A stretch of DNA of 64,000 nucleotides from CALBJU01 sp965247125 (GCA_965247125.1 CBDFGO010000001.1:248001-312000); one strand, 5' to 3'. Numbered from the stretch's first letter, positions 25,595 to 34,455 are shown. A program made the numbers and translations. Notes: generated by a model from the sequence alone, not told the origin.

Positions 25595-26052
25595 GAGATG
25601 CAATTCTCATAGAAAACATCTCGGAGACAGAGCTAAGAGAAATCTTTCGGGGAGTCGTCCAGAAAGAGAATGACGAACTCACAAAAGAAGTAGCGCTACT
25701 TCGCGAAGAGCTGAGACGTAACAGAACGGTCATTACTCACAGAGTCGCGACAACATATTTTGATTTTAGAGTTGCGCCAGCGACCGTGATTGAATATATC
25801 AAATTTTGCGGCCTACCCGCGTTCAAGCAAGGTCGCCAGTGGTTTATCTACACCAAAGACCTTATGGACTTCCAGATAGGGTTGATTGGACACGCCTCTA
25901 CTAAGAAGGACGGAATAAAACGTGTGATCGCACCGAGACATCGTGAAAACAGAACAACTGCGGTTGATACTCGGCGCAACGAACGCCAGAAGCACGTCAT
26001 TTCCATTGAAAAAGAATCAGCTAGACGCCGCCGCGTAAGATCAAATTTATGA
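25591..26052 (+). CDS. Excisionase-like helix-turn-helix protein, last gene of the operon
   Basis: 153 residues, GTG start at 25591 overlapping the coupling-protein stop. An N-terminal helical region (about 10-45) is followed by a winged-helix, DNA-binding segment (VATTYFDFRVAPATVIEYIK, then LPAFKQGRQWFIYTKDL) of the MerR/excisionase-like HTH_17 kind: the helix, a K-Q-G-R wing and the aromatic strand are all there. The tail is very basic (ESARRRRVRS). Near the right end of the element it could be the recombination directionality factor or a transfer regulator. The 110 bases after it hold only repeats. Confidence 0.65.
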   Translation: MRDAILIENISETELREIFRGVVQKENDELTKEVALLREELRRNRTVITHRVATTYFDFRVAPATVIEYIKFCGLPAFKQGRQWFIYTKDLMDFQIGLIGHASTKKDGIKRVIAPRHRENRTTAVDTRRNERQKHVISIEKESARRRRVRSNL

Positions 26053-26133
26053 GATTGGACAGGCAACAATCCTGAACATTTGCCGACATTTTCCCCTCAA
26101 GCTCCCATCGCGAGTAAGACTTTTTTAGAAAAA

Positions 26134-26155
26134 AGCGTCAACAAGAGCGTCAACA
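26134..26155. repeat. Two 10-bp direct repeats at the right edge of the element
   Basis: AGCGTCAACA occurs at 26134-26143 and 26146-26155, period 12, directly before the tRNA-Ser terminator. It could be part of the right attachment region or a recombinase-binding site. No equivalent is seen at the left edge. Confidence 0.35.
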
Positions 26156-26166
26156 GCCAAAAGAAA

Positions 26167-26205
26167 AAACCCCTACCTCATTGCATAGCAACAAAATAGG
26201 GGTTT
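26167..26205 (-). terminator. Terminator of tRNA-Ser
   Basis: AAACCCCTA (26197-26205 on the minus strand) pairs with TAGGGGTTT (26167-26175), followed on the minus strand by a T-rich run (TTTTTTCTTTT). Confidence 0.8.
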
Positions 26206-26211
26206 AATATG

Positions 26212-26300
26212 CGGAGGGGGTGGGATTCGAACCCACGATACCCGTGAAGGTATGCTGGTTTTCAAGACCAGTGCATTCAACCAGACTCTGCCACCCCTCC
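26212..26300 (-). tRNA. tRNA-Ser (anticodon TGA)
   Basis: On the minus strand the acceptor GGAGGGG pairs with CCCCTCC, discriminator G. The anticodon stem CTGGT/ACCAG encloses CTTGAAA with TGA. There is a long variable arm, as in serine tRNAs, and an intact T arm TGGGTTCGAATCCCA. CCA is not encoded. It is the convergent chromosomal border of the mobile element. Confidence 0.95.
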
Positions 26301-26323
26301 GTTCTCGCACCGGAGAAGCGCCA

Positions 26324-26352
26324 AAACTACGGCGATAATTGGCACCCGTCAA
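26324..26352 (-). promoter_or_regulatory. Sigma70-like promoter of tRNA-Ser
   Basis: On the minus strand TTGACG (26352-26347) and TAGTTT (26329-26324) are 17 bases apart, and the -10 box is 23 bases before the tRNA. Confidence 0.4.
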
Positions 26353-26424
26353 CGAAAAGGGTGTCAAGAACATTCCAGACAGCGTGCGGCGATGCAGAAC
26401 GCGCTCAACATCACCCGAATCGGA

Positions 26425-28557
26425 CTAGTTCAATCCTCGCCGATCCAACAGGTGCTTGATGTCGGGGTCAGCACCACGGAAATTCCGGAATAAGGTCATC
26501 GCGTCCACCGATCCTCCCTTGGACAGCAATGTGGTTCGGAAGTAATCTCCGTTTTCTCTCGTCATTCCTCCATTTTCCTTGAACCATTCCACGGTGTCCG
26601 CATCAAGTACTTCCGACCATATGTAGGAGTAATAGCCTGCCGAGTAGCCCCCGGTGATGTGTGAGAAGTACGTGCTTCGATAACGGGGTGGAATCGATTC
26701 CATAGCCACACCTGCCGCTTCCAGAGCCCTGGCCTCAAACTCAAGCAGCTGATCGGCAGCCGGAAGGTCGTCGGCGGTATTCTGGTGCCAGGCCTGATCA
26801 AGCAACGATGCAGCCAGATATTCAGTGGTTTCGAATCCCTGATTGAATTTGGAGGAGGCAACAACCTTGTCCAATAGTTCTCTGGGCATGGCTTCACCCG
26901 TTTCGTAATGGACCGCGAAATTCTCAAGCACCTCCGGCCAACTGGCCCACATTTCATTTACCTGCGAGGGGTATTCGACGAAATCGCGTGGCACTGAAGT
27001 GCCTGAGAAAAAAGGATACTGAACGTCAGAAAACATCCCGTGCAATGCATGTCCAAACTCGTGGAACATGGTGATGACCTCACCCCATGTCAGCAATGTT
27101 GCTTGCCCCTCCGGAGGCTTCGCCACATTCTGGTGGTTCGCAACGACCGGTAGTGTCCCTTTCAACTCCGATTGCGAAACGTATGAATTCATCCACGCCC
27201 CACCGCGTTTTGATTCGCGTGCATAGTAATCTTGCACGAACAGTGCCAACGTCGAGCCATCTTCCTCAAATACCTCCCAGACTCGTACATCTTCCTGATA
27301 GACGGGTAAGTCGGTCACGAGCTTGAAGGTCAGCCCGAATACTTTTTCAGCCGCGTAGAAAACACCCTTTTCGAGCACGTTATTCATCTCGAGATAGGGC
27401 TTCAATTGCGACGCATCAAAGTCGTATCTGTCGCTGCGGACCTTCTCGGTGTAGAAACTCCAGTCCCAGGGTGCCAGTTCGAAGTCGCCGCCCTCGGCAT
27501 CGATCATCGATTGTAGGTCGGTAGCTTCGCGTCGTGCGTTTCTGACCGCGGCCGGCGCAAGGGTAGCTAATCGTTCATTCACGGCCTCCGTTGTTTGTGC
27601 GGTCTGATCGGAGAGGCTGAAGGCCGCATGATTGTCGAAACCTAGCAGACTGGCTCGCTCAGCACGAACGATTGCTATGCGCGACAGAATTGCCCGATTA
27701 TCATACTCGCCGCCGCTATTTCCACGCGATACCGAGGTGCGGTGAATGCGCTCGCGAAGATCGCGGTTCTCAAGTGATGCGAGCACAGCCTGTCCGCTGG
27801 AATTAGTCAGAGTCAGCACGTATTTCCCTTCCAGATCTCGGGCGGCAGCGGCCTCTGACGCCGTCGCGATGCGGTCATCAGAAAGACCGGCTAACTCCTC
27901 GACATTGTCCACAACAATGGCCTTGTCATTCACCTCGTTCAGCACGTTCTGACTGAATTCAGTCTGCAGGCTGGCCAACTCGGCGTTGTAGCCCCTCAGA
28001 CATTCTTTCTCATCGTCAGAATGCATGGCTCCGGCACGGACAAAAGTCTTATACGTCTCCTCGACCAATCTGTACGTCTCTGCATCCAGCTCCATTCCGT
28101 CGCGGTCGTCATATAATGTCTTGATGCGTTCAAACAACGGCGCGTTCAGAAGTTGAGCGTCTCTGTGAGCAGAGCGCTTGGGCGCCATTTCGCTCCGCAC
28201 GGCCTCGATCGTGTCGTTAGTATGAGCGGAAGCCATCGCACCAAAAACCCTGGATACCCGATTCAACATTTGTCCGGTCAGCTGCATGGCGACCAGTGTG
28301 TTTTCTACCGTGGGCGCCTCAGGATTGGCTGCGATAGCATCAATCTCGGCGAGTTGTATCTCCATCCCTTGTTCGAAGGCCGGAGCATAGTGTTGATCTT
28401 CAATTTGATCAAAGGGAGGGTATTTCAGATACAGCTCGCTCTCTTCTGCAAACGGGTTGGACGTCATAGCCATATCACTTTCAGAATCGGTGTTTGAGCA
28501 GGCGGAAAGGGTGAGTGTCAAAGCTGCGCCCAGGGTCAAGAATTGTCGGAAGTTCAC
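26425..28557 (-). CDS. dcp: M3-family metallopeptidase lipoprotein (dipeptidyl carboxypeptidase/oligopeptidase A type)
   Basis: 710 residues from a GTG at 28557, chosen because a lipoprotein signal begins there (hydrophobic core ending in LSAC); the open frame extends to 28725, but that part has no signal and no family similarity. The zinc motif FHEFGHALHG lies at about residues 498-507, with the distal glutamate region and the substrate-binding segment HITGGYSAGYYSYIWSE near the C-terminus, all characteristic of M3. It cleaves short peptides; the lipid anchor places it in the periplasm. It ends close to tRNA-Ser and is divergent from the histidine kinase gene, with about 270 bases of shared upstream region in which I see no clear signal. 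Confidence 0.92.
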   Translation of the reverse strand: MNFRQFLTLGAALTLTLSACSNTDSESDMAMTSNPFAEESELYLKYPPFDQIEDQHYAPAFEQGMEIQLAEIDAIAANPEAPTVENTLVAMQLTGQMLNRVSRVFGAMASAHTNDTIEAVRSEMAPKRSAHRDAQLLNAPLFERIKTLYDDRDGMELDAETYRLVEETYKTFVRAGAMHSDDEKECLRGYNAELASLQTEFSQNVLNEVNDKAIVVDNVEELAGLSDDRIATASEAAAARDLEGKYVLTLTNSSGQAVLASLENRDLRERIHRTSVSRGNSGGEYDNRAILSRIAIVRAERASLLGFDNHAAFSLSDQTAQTTEAVNERLATLAPAAVRNARREATDLQSMIDAEGGDFELAPWDWSFYTEKVRSDRYDFDASQLKPYLEMNNVLEKGVFYAAEKVFGLTFKLVTDLPVYQEDVRVWEVFEEDGSTLALFVQDYYARESKRGGAWMNSYVSQSELKGTLPVVANHQNVAKPPEGQATLLTWGEVITMFHEFGHALHGMFSDVQYPFFSGTSVPRDFVEYPSQVNEMWASWPEVLENFAVHYETGEAMPRELLDKVVASSKFNQGFETTEYLAASLLDQAWHQNTADDLPAADQLLEFEARALEAAGVAMESIPPRYRSTYFSHITGGYSAGYYSYIWSEVLDADTVEWFKENGGMTRENGDYFRTTLLSKGGSVDAMTLFRNFRGADPDIKHLLDRRGLN

Positions 28558-28829
28558 AGGAGTTACCCCCCAATGTTGGGACAGAGAATGACGGATACAG
28601 ACATTGCGTGGGTCGTCGGACCGGGAGGATAATGGGAAATGAGGGATTAAACCAGCCAGAAAAAGCTGAATAAATCGACACCCCCACCATGATATTTCGG
28701 ATCCAGATCTGGTGGCCTTAGACATAATTATGACAAAAACGCGGTGATGATTGGCTAGATTGATGAACGACTAGCGGAAGAGGCCGACAAAACCCCACTT
28801 CGCTCAGCATTGACCAACCCTCCATTCTC

Positions 28830-30686
28830 ATGGCGGTCACCAGAGTAAGACGCCAGATAGTCCTGTTTCTTTTCGGGGTATTTGTCCCGGGAGTGGTTCT
28901 TCTGATCTTTGGTCTGATGCTTATCCAGCAGGAATCAGAGCTTTCACAGCGAAGGGAAGCCGACGCGCTCTCCATCCGTGCACGTACGCTGGCCGACTCG
29001 GTGGATGCCTGGTTGGACGCAGGATTCGCCGAAACAAGCGATTCACTTCGTTCTGGGAGGAAAACCCGTCATCCCGCCACTCAAGATGTCTTGCTGGTGG
29101 GCACGTATTCAGACGGGGTGTACCTGAGCGCCGCATCGCACTTGCCCTCAAGCAGTCCGCTTTCTCAATCCAAGCATTCCTCGTTTATCCGGGCAGTCCA
29201 ACGTCAGGAATTCGCTCTTGGACAAGGATCGGCAGCCATCAGATCGCTACAGACCAGAATTTCTACGGAACAAGATTCTACCCGAGTGGCAGATCTCCGC
29301 GTTCGATTGAGCAGGGCACTTTTTGATACGAATCAGGCAGATGCGGCCTCTGTTCAAGCTCAACTTGTGATGAAGATGGGGCCTGAGATTATTGATGAGT
29401 TTGGTACTCCACTCGCGCTTTACGTAGCTGAACTACTGATTGAGAACTCCCAACCAGATGGGGTGTGCGATCGACTTTCGGCCATAGCAGATATCAACTT
29501 CTGGATGACACAAGGAGCAGTCCTCTATTTGTCTGATTTAGAAGGGCGCGCAGGATGCTCTGCCGATATCGCGCTCGCCAAACTTTCCAATGAATCTGCA
29601 GTGTCCACTAAGGTCGCGGCTCTTGGCGAACGTTTACTTTCTGATCGGACAGGCGAGCGGTGGATGACACTGAGCGATTCGTGGCTCGTCAGGCGAGTGG
29701 ACGGAGACCGGAGAGAGCCCGAAGTCGTCATTGCTGTGAGGATCGCTGATATCGCGAACCGGCTGATCGCCTCGGGCGCCAAATCCCTGAGCGTGGCAAC
29801 ACTCTCGCAGTCGCTTACAGACAACGAACGCCTCCTGGCGCCGACTTTCCCCAGTCTTCGTGTCGAGTTTCACGAAGTCGCAGCTCAGGCGATGAGCAGA
29901 CTCACTCTTTTCGGCCTCGCGATACTCCTCGTGATGCTAATGACTGTGGTGGGTGGGTACGTTCTGTGGCGAGACCTTCGGCGAGAAACCCGTCTGTCGA
30001 ATCTGCAGACGCAGTTCGTCACATCAGTCTCGCATGAACTGCGCACACCCCTCACGTCTATTCGACTATTTTCAGAGGCGATGTTGGAGTATGATTCTGT
30101 TGATGGCAAAGAGCGCGAACAAGGCCTGCGTGTAATCGCTCACGAGAGTGGGCGGCTTTCCCGAATGCTGAACAATGTGCTCAATACGACCCGTGTGGAA
30201 AGGGGTACAATGACCTACCATCTCACACCGGGGGACCTAGCAGATCCGGCTGAAAACGCTATCGAGGCTATGCTTCACGAATACGAACAGGCGGATCTGG
30301 AGATCGAACGCGACCTGGCGTTGGCCCGGGGAAACTTCGATCCGGACACGATGGAGCAGGCCATCCTGAATTTGCTCTCGAATGCGCTGAAATACGCCTC
30401 TTCTGGCGGCCGGGTGGTGGTCAGAAGTTGGGAGGAAAACGGTCATGCAGCGGTCTCTGTGAAGGATTTTGGGCCCGGAATCCCCCGCGAGGAGCAACAA
30501 CGTGTGTTCGAGCGCTTTTACCGCCTTAATGGTGACGGAGGTGAGGGCGGTCCCAAGATGCCTGGAACGGGACTCGGCCTTGCACTCATTCGCCATATTG
30601 CAACCGGCCATGGCGGTGAAATTATTCTGGACTCTACGCCCGGCTCTGGAAGCCAATTCACGATTCAGCTACCACTCTACGCATGA
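28830..30686 (+). CDS. Membrane sensor histidine kinase
   Basis: 618 residues: membrane helix 10-32, an extracytoplasmic sensor of about 320 residues with no recognised domain, membrane helix 357-380, then HisKA with the phosphorylated histidine H402 in SVSHELRTPLTS, and HATPase_c with the N box NLLSNALKYA (about 514-523), DFGPGIP and GTGLGLALIRH. The stop overlaps the response regulator start by 4 bases (ATGA), so the two form one operon and one pathway. The signal is unknown; the sensor part looks helical. Confidence 0.93.
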   Translation: MAVTRVRRQIVLFLFGVFVPGVVLLIFGLMLIQQESELSQRREADALSIRARTLADSVDAWLDAGFAETSDSLRSGRKTRHPATQDVLLVGTYSDGVYLSAASHLPSSSPLSQSKHSSFIRAVQRQEFALGQGSAAIRSLQTRISTEQDSTRVADLRVRLSRALFDTNQADAASVQAQLVMKMGPEIIDEFGTPLALYVAELLIENSQPDGVCDRLSAIADINFWMTQGAVLYLSDLEGRAGCSADIALAKLSNESAVSTKVAALGERLLSDRTGERWMTLSDSWLVRRVDGDRREPEVVIAVRIADIANRLIASGAKSLSVATLSQSLTDNERLLAPTFPSLRVEFHEVAAQAMSRLTLFGLAILLVMLMTVVGGYVLWRDLRRETRLSNLQTQFVTSVSHELRTPLTSIRLFSEAMLEYDSVDGKEREQGLRVIAHESGRLSRMLNNVLNTTRVERGTMTYHLTPGDLADPAENAIEAMLHEYEQADLEIERDLALARGNFDPDTMEQAILNLLSNALKYASSGGRVVVRSWEENGHAAVSVKDFGPGIPREEQQRVFERFYRLNGDGGEGGPKMPGTGLGLALIRHIATGHGGEIILDSTPGSGSQFTIQLPLYA

Positions 30687-31378
30687 GCGCATCGATTCTA
30701 ATAATCGAAGATGACGCCTCAATCAGGCAGGGACTTGAGTTGGCGCTCCTCAAGGAGGGCTACACTGTAAATACCGGATCGAGCGCAGAAGAGGGGCAAG
30801 AGTTCATGTCTCGTCAGGTCCCCGATCTACTGGTGCTCGATCTAATGTTACCCGGCAGAAGTGGCCTCGAATTTTGCCGTACGCTTCGCTCGTCGGGCAA
30901 TGATATTCCGATCCTCATGCTGACGGCGCTGGCAGATGAGGCGGATCGCGTGCTCGGGTTCAACCTTGGAGCCGACGACTATGTCACAAAGCCCTTCTCG
31001 CTTAAGGAGCTGGTCGCGAGAGTAGGCGCTCTTCTTCGCCGTTCGGGTAATGGACAGAACGCTTCCACACCGGCTGAGGTTGAGTTCGGGGGTGCTGCTG
31101 TCAACTTCAATCAGTTTACTGCGACCATGGGAGGCCATCCCGTCAAGCTTCCCTCAAAAGCATACACGCTGATGCGGGCCCTCATGGCCCGAGCCGGCGA
31201 TGTCGTCACGCGCGAGGAGCTGCTGAACGAGGTTTGGGGATACGAGGCCATGCCAACTACGCGGGCCGTCGACAATCATGTTGCCATGCTTCGCGCTGCG
31301 TTTGAAGAGGAACCTGCGGAGCCTCGATACATCCTTACTGTGCACGGCGTGGGCTACCGTTTTGAGGACGACGGATGA
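30683..31378 (+). CDS. OmpR-family response regulator
   Basis: 231 residues: a receiver domain with the acidic pair E9/D10/D11, phosphorylated D53 in VLDLMLP, and lysine in VTKPFS (about 103), then a winged-helix DNA-binding domain (about 130-229) with the conserved ending HGVGYRFEDD. It is the cognate regulator of the kinase before it, translationally coupled. Its targets are not visible; the exported protein gene 115 bases downstream is a candidate. Confidence 0.95.
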   Translation: MSASILIIEDDASIRQGLELALLKEGYTVNTGSSAEEGQEFMSRQVPDLLVLDLMLPGRSGLEFCRTLRSSGNDIPILMLTALADEADRVLGFNLGADDYVTKPFSLKELVARVGALLRRSGNGQNASTPAEVEFGGAAVNFNQFTATMGGHPVKLPSKAYTLMRALMARAGDVVTREELLNEVWGYEAMPTTRAVDNHVAMLRAAFEEEPAEPRYILTVHGVGYRFEDDG

Positions 31379-31493
31379 CAGACTCAGCATTCAAGTCATA
31401 CAAAATTTGGACAAACCGAGCCAGTAAGTTGGACACTGCAGGTGCCACAAATAGTCAAATTGTGAATCGATTCACTAAACCGAACCCGATTCC

Positions 31494-33614
31494 ATGAAAC
31501 GCACTTCCACACTAATACTCACAGTTTTCGTGCTGGCGATGATGCCCATTATGGGCACTGCCCAAACTACGGACGCACTCTTCCAACAGGCGCAACGTAT
31601 GGAGCGTGTCCAGGGTGACTATCAGGGCGCAATCGGTGTCTACGAGCAAATCGTAGGATCCTCATCGGTGGATCGGTCTTCTATTGCCCGCGCTCTCGTT
31701 CAGATGGGTAAAGCTTACGAAAGTTTAGGCCGAACAGAAGCCGCGCAAATTTATGACAGGGTACTGGCCGAATTTTCTGATCTGACTGATTCTGCGTCAG
31801 AAGCACGAGCAGGAATTATTAGAACTCGACCGTCCAGTCTCGCACTGGTCTCGGTTCATCTACCATTATCCAAAACTCTCATTGAAACGAACGGAAATCT
31901 AGACGCATGGGGTTCATCGCTCTCTCCATCGGGACGATTCTATATCGGAGCTAATAACGACACCCATAATATTATCTATGTCGACGTTGAAACAGGTGAT
32001 CGACAAGTTCTGAATACAGGAGAAGGCGGATACAATCAGTTTCCCCGCTTTTCTCCAGATGAGAGGATGGTAGCGTATGCGGGGTACGATTCGGATGACC
32101 GCCTCGATGACATTCGAATTATTGACACGACTGATGGCGTGTCGAGAACGGTCCTTGACGTCGAAGACTATTTTCGTAGGTACGAAAATATGGCCTTAAC
32201 ACGCAGTTCAACTAACGTTCTTGATTGGAATGAGAATGGGAGTGAGCTCTTGGTGTTCCTGTATGGATCCTCAGATGTCGATGTCCCTGCGGGTGAGAGA
32301 CTATTCACAGGAAGACTACTACTGTTACCGGTAGATGGCTCGGAGCCCCGGGTTGTGTCCGAAGATCCGTCAGTCCATGAGTGGGTGGACCGCGCCTGTA
32401 TGACTGCAGGTAACCGATACATCATGGCTCAACATTGGGAAGGCGACCCAAGTCGAGAAAATATTGTCAGAATAGATGTGAAAACGGGAAAAACGGCGCT
32501 CTGGCGGCATTCTGATACAGCTAGTTTCAATCTGATTGGCTGTCCTACAAAATCCGGAAAGGTTCTCTATGAGTCATCTGTGCTGGGAAATAAAGCGATC
32601 TATGCCGGTGAAATAAATGTGTTGGGACACGGAGATGTAGATTTATTTCTGGATTCCATGCCCCAAAATGCCTGGGCAGTTCCAAGTTCTGACAATGGAG
32701 ACGTCGTTGTCATAAATGGCTCCGCTTCATTTAGCTTGAGTGTAAATGACTTGGATCCTGAGACCAGTGAAATAATAGGAAGTCGCCAATTGGGCGAGAG
32801 CAGGTGGGTGTACCTTGGACCGTGGAGTCCTGACGGAAAAGAAATTACTTGGCGCACCCTCGATAATGAGGTGGTAATTTGGAACAGTAAGACTGGATCA
32901 GAGCGGCGTTTTAAAATTGCGGCTGCCCGCGGAAATACCCCACCTCAGTGGTTACCAGATGGAAAAAGATTGTTAGTCCAAGGTGCGAGGAGAACAGATT
33001 CTACTTTCATTAACATCTTTGATGCAGTAAATGGGGAGCTTTTACGGCGATTCGAAACGCTGGGCGCTCGCGTGGCCACACCGGGTCCTGATGGTCAATC
33101 CGTAATCACGGGGGACAATAAGGAAGGGTGTTTCACTCAAATTGATCTCCGATCAAAAATATCGAGAGACTTTGTCTGTGTTGAAGGCGCGCCATTCATA
33201 TATAATTTTATTCAAAATGGACCAGATTATTCGAATTACGTGATCACTTCGATCACTGAAGACTCTACTTTCATCGTGCGAACCGTGAATTCAGACGGAT
33301 CAGACTTGAAAGTCGTTTTTGAAAATGATTCCGTTGAAAAAACGATGAGACTTCCGCAGTGGGGTAGTTCAGATGAATTGTTGTTCAGTCAATCAGATCC
33401 TGAATCTAAGCGGCGGACTTGGTCCATAACGAAAATGAATCTGCGGTCGGGGAGAGAAACTTCAGTGTTTGAAAAACTGACCTCTCGTGTACAAGTTCGA
33501 TCCTTCAAACTGAGTTCAGACGGTCTTCAGCTCGCTCTGCTCTCTGCCCCGTTGGATGGATTTACGTCAAAACACGTGACCATCATTCACAACGTGTTGG
33601 GACTGACCAAGTGA
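31494..33614 (+). CDS. Exported protein with TPR region and TolB/PD40-like beta-propeller
   Basis: 706 residues. A signal peptide (cleavage near GTAQ), then about 95 residues of TPR-like helices (ALFQQAQRMERVQGDYQGAI, ALVQMGKAYESLGRTEAAQ), then repeated propeller blades with PD40 features (SPSGRFYIGAN, FSPDERMVAYAG, WSPDGKEITW, WLPDGKRLLVQG). This combination is frequent in FCB-group exported proteins; the function is probably binding or sensing at the envelope. The region is lower in GC than its neighbours. It follows the two-component pair in the same direction and may be controlled by it. Confidence 0.82.
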   Translation: MKRTSTLILTVFVLAMMPIMGTAQTTDALFQQAQRMERVQGDYQGAIGVYEQIVGSSSVDRSSIARALVQMGKAYESLGRTEAAQIYDRVLAEFSDLTDSASEARAGIIRTRPSSLALVSVHLPLSKTLIETNGNLDAWGSSLSPSGRFYIGANNDTHNIIYVDVETGDRQVLNTGEGGYNQFPRFSPDERMVAYAGYDSDDRLDDIRIIDTTDGVSRTVLDVEDYFRRYENMALTRSSTNVLDWNENGSELLVFLYGSSDVDVPAGERLFTGRLLLLPVDGSEPRVVSEDPSVHEWVDRACMTAGNRYIMAQHWEGDPSRENIVRIDVKTGKTALWRHSDTASFNLIGCPTKSGKVLYESSVLGNKAIYAGEINVLGHGDVDLFLDSMPQNAWAVPSSDNGDVVVINGSASFSLSVNDLDPETSEIIGSRQLGESRWVYLGPWSPDGKEITWRTLDNEVVIWNSKTGSERRFKIAAARGNTPPQWLPDGKRLLVQGARRTDSTFINIFDAVNGELLRRFETLGARVATPGPDGQSVITGDNKEGCFTQIDLRSKISRDFVCVEGAPFIYNFIQNGPDYSNYVITSITEDSTFIVRTVNSDGSDLKVVFENDSVEKTMRLPQWGSSDELLFSQSDPESKRRTWSITKMNLRSGRETSVFEKLTSRVQVRSFKLSSDGLQLALLSAPLDGFTSKHVTIIHNVLGLTK

Positions 33615-33641
33615 TTAGATATCGGTGACAACTTGATACGG

Positions 33642-33675
33642 GTGACCATCTTACTTCAAGGTGGTCACTTTGTAT
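33642..33675 (+). terminator. Probable terminator
   Basis: GTGACCA (33642-33648) pairs with TGGTCAC (33663-33669), with inner CTT/AAG, followed by TTTGT. The T tract is weak. Confidence 0.5.
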
Positions 33676-33686
33676 TGAGGTCACGA

Positions 33687-33808
33687 TGGAGCGTTCGCGC
33701 TTCAAACGTCGGCTGTCTTTCTTTCTTCTAGCCGTTCTTCTTCCGAGTGTGGCCCTGGTGATGGTCGTCTATGGAGGATATTTGCTGCCGAAATCGTGTC
33801 TTATTTGA
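33687..33808 (+). pseudogene. Frameshifted remnant resembling the N-terminus of a sensor kinase
   Basis: ATG at 33687 with GAGG before it reads MERSRFKRRLS and soon stops. After a one-base frame change the next codons read FFLLAVLLPSVALVMVVYGG, a membrane helix, then stop. Basic start plus P-containing helix looks like the N-terminus of the kinase at 28830 (RVRRQIVLFLFGVFVPGVV). It may be a decayed duplicate. Short, so uncertain. Confidence 0.3.
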
Positions 33809-33831
33809 AACAATTGGCTGCGGAAGGACTA

Positions 33832-33855
33832 TTACACGTGCAATTACACGTGTAA
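33832..33855. promoter_or_regulatory. Palindromic operator before the toxin-antitoxin pair
   Basis: A perfect 12-bp palindrome TTACACGTGTAA (33844-33855) is preceded at a 12-base period by TTACACGTG (33832-33840). It ends 12 bases before the antitoxin start. Ribbon-helix-helix antitoxins usually repress their own promoter by binding such repeats. Confidence 0.55.
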
Positions 33856-33867
33856 CCACGCGATAGA

Positions 33868-34101
33868 ATGGCTAAAAAGCTGACAATCACGATTGATGAA
33901 GAGGTCTATCAGGGATTATACAGGGTCGTAGGAGCTCGGCGAATCAGTCGATTCATTGAGAAATTGGTCCGCCCGTTCGTGATGGACCTCAATGCCGCCT
34001 ATTCAGATATGGCTTCTGAAGAAGCGAGAGAGCGAGATGCGTTGATCTGGTCTGAATCGTTCATTTCAGAAGAAAACCATGATTCAAATGATGCGTGGTG
34101 A
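33868..34101 (+). CDS. Ribbon-helix-helix antitoxin (MazE/ParD-like)
   Basis: 77 residues. The N-terminal KKLTITIDEEVYQGLYRVVG is a ribbon-helix-helix strand and first helix, followed by RRISRFIEKLVRP. The acidic C-terminal tail (residues 50-77) is the expected toxin-wrapping part. It overlaps the toxin gene by 23 bases, the usual coupling of antitoxin then toxin. It likely neutralises the toxin and represses the operon through the palindrome upstream. Confidence 0.85.
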   Translation: MAKKLTITIDEEVYQGLYRVVGARRISRFIEKLVRPFVMDLNAAYSDMASEEARERDALIWSESFISEENHDSNDAW

Positions 34102-34411
34102 GGTCTGGTGGATCGATCTTGGCCGCGGTGTTGTTGGCGAATCTCGAAATACTCGCCCGGCGGTCATCGTCAGTAACGACGCATCGAACCGACATCTAAA
34201 TCGTGTCCAGTTGGTTCCGCTTACGACGCGGACAGATCGCGTGTATCCGAGCGAAGCACTGGTGATGGTGGGAAGACAGCCGAGTAAGGCGATGACTGAT
34301 CAGATCGTTACCGCTAGCAAAAAACGGCTTCTGAACAGGATGTGTTCGCTTTCAGAATCAGATATGACACTGGTAGAGGAAGCGCTCCGCATCCAGCTGG
34401 GACTCGAATGA
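34079..34411 (+). CDS. mazF: MazF/PemK-type endoribonuclease toxin
   Basis: 110 residues at most; in-frame ATGs at 34088 and 34091 are as good as 34079, and the second gives the typical MRGEVWWIDLG start. Family motifs: GEVWW, RPAVIVSND, VQLVPLTTR, and SKAMTDQIVTASKKRL with the catalytic-region residues. It cleaves mRNA in a sequence-specific manner and halts growth when unopposed. It is intact, so the pair is probably functional. Confidence 0.93.
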   Translation: MIQMMRGEVWWIDLGRGVVGESRNTRPAVIVSNDASNRHLNRVQLVPLTTRTDRVYPSEALVMVGRQPSKAMTDQIVTASKKRLLNRMCSLSESDMTLVEEALRIQLGLE

Positions 34412-34455
34412 GGGGTCCCGACCCCGAGCGGAGTTGACTCCAACGATAATAGCGG

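Larger units (their letters stand above)
5300..26160. mobile_element. Integrative mobilizable element (approximate limits)
   Basis: About 20.9 kb between the tRNA-Glu terminator and the convergent tRNA-Ser terminator. At its left edge is a large serine recombinase pointing outwards. Inside are radC, mobC, a relaxase, one intact and one truncated coupling protein, HTH regulators and several unknown membrane proteins. No VirB4, VirB6 or pilin genes are visible, so it should be mobilizable, not self-transmissible. Exact att sites could not be fixed: no long direct repeat is apparent between 5.26-5.40 kb and 26.05-26.21 kb, which fits a serine recombinase with a short core. The intervening genes are visibly more AT-rich than the flanking chromosome. 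Confidence 0.75.

Noticed and set aside
26134..26155. CRISPR-like repeats
   Set aside because: Only two 10-bp copies with a 2-base gap and no cas genes anywhere in the window.
26212..26300. tRNA-Ser as a duplicate of the tRNA-Glu attachment site
   Set aside because: The shared TTC-AATCCC words are ordinary T-arm sequence and are in inverted, not direct, orientation.
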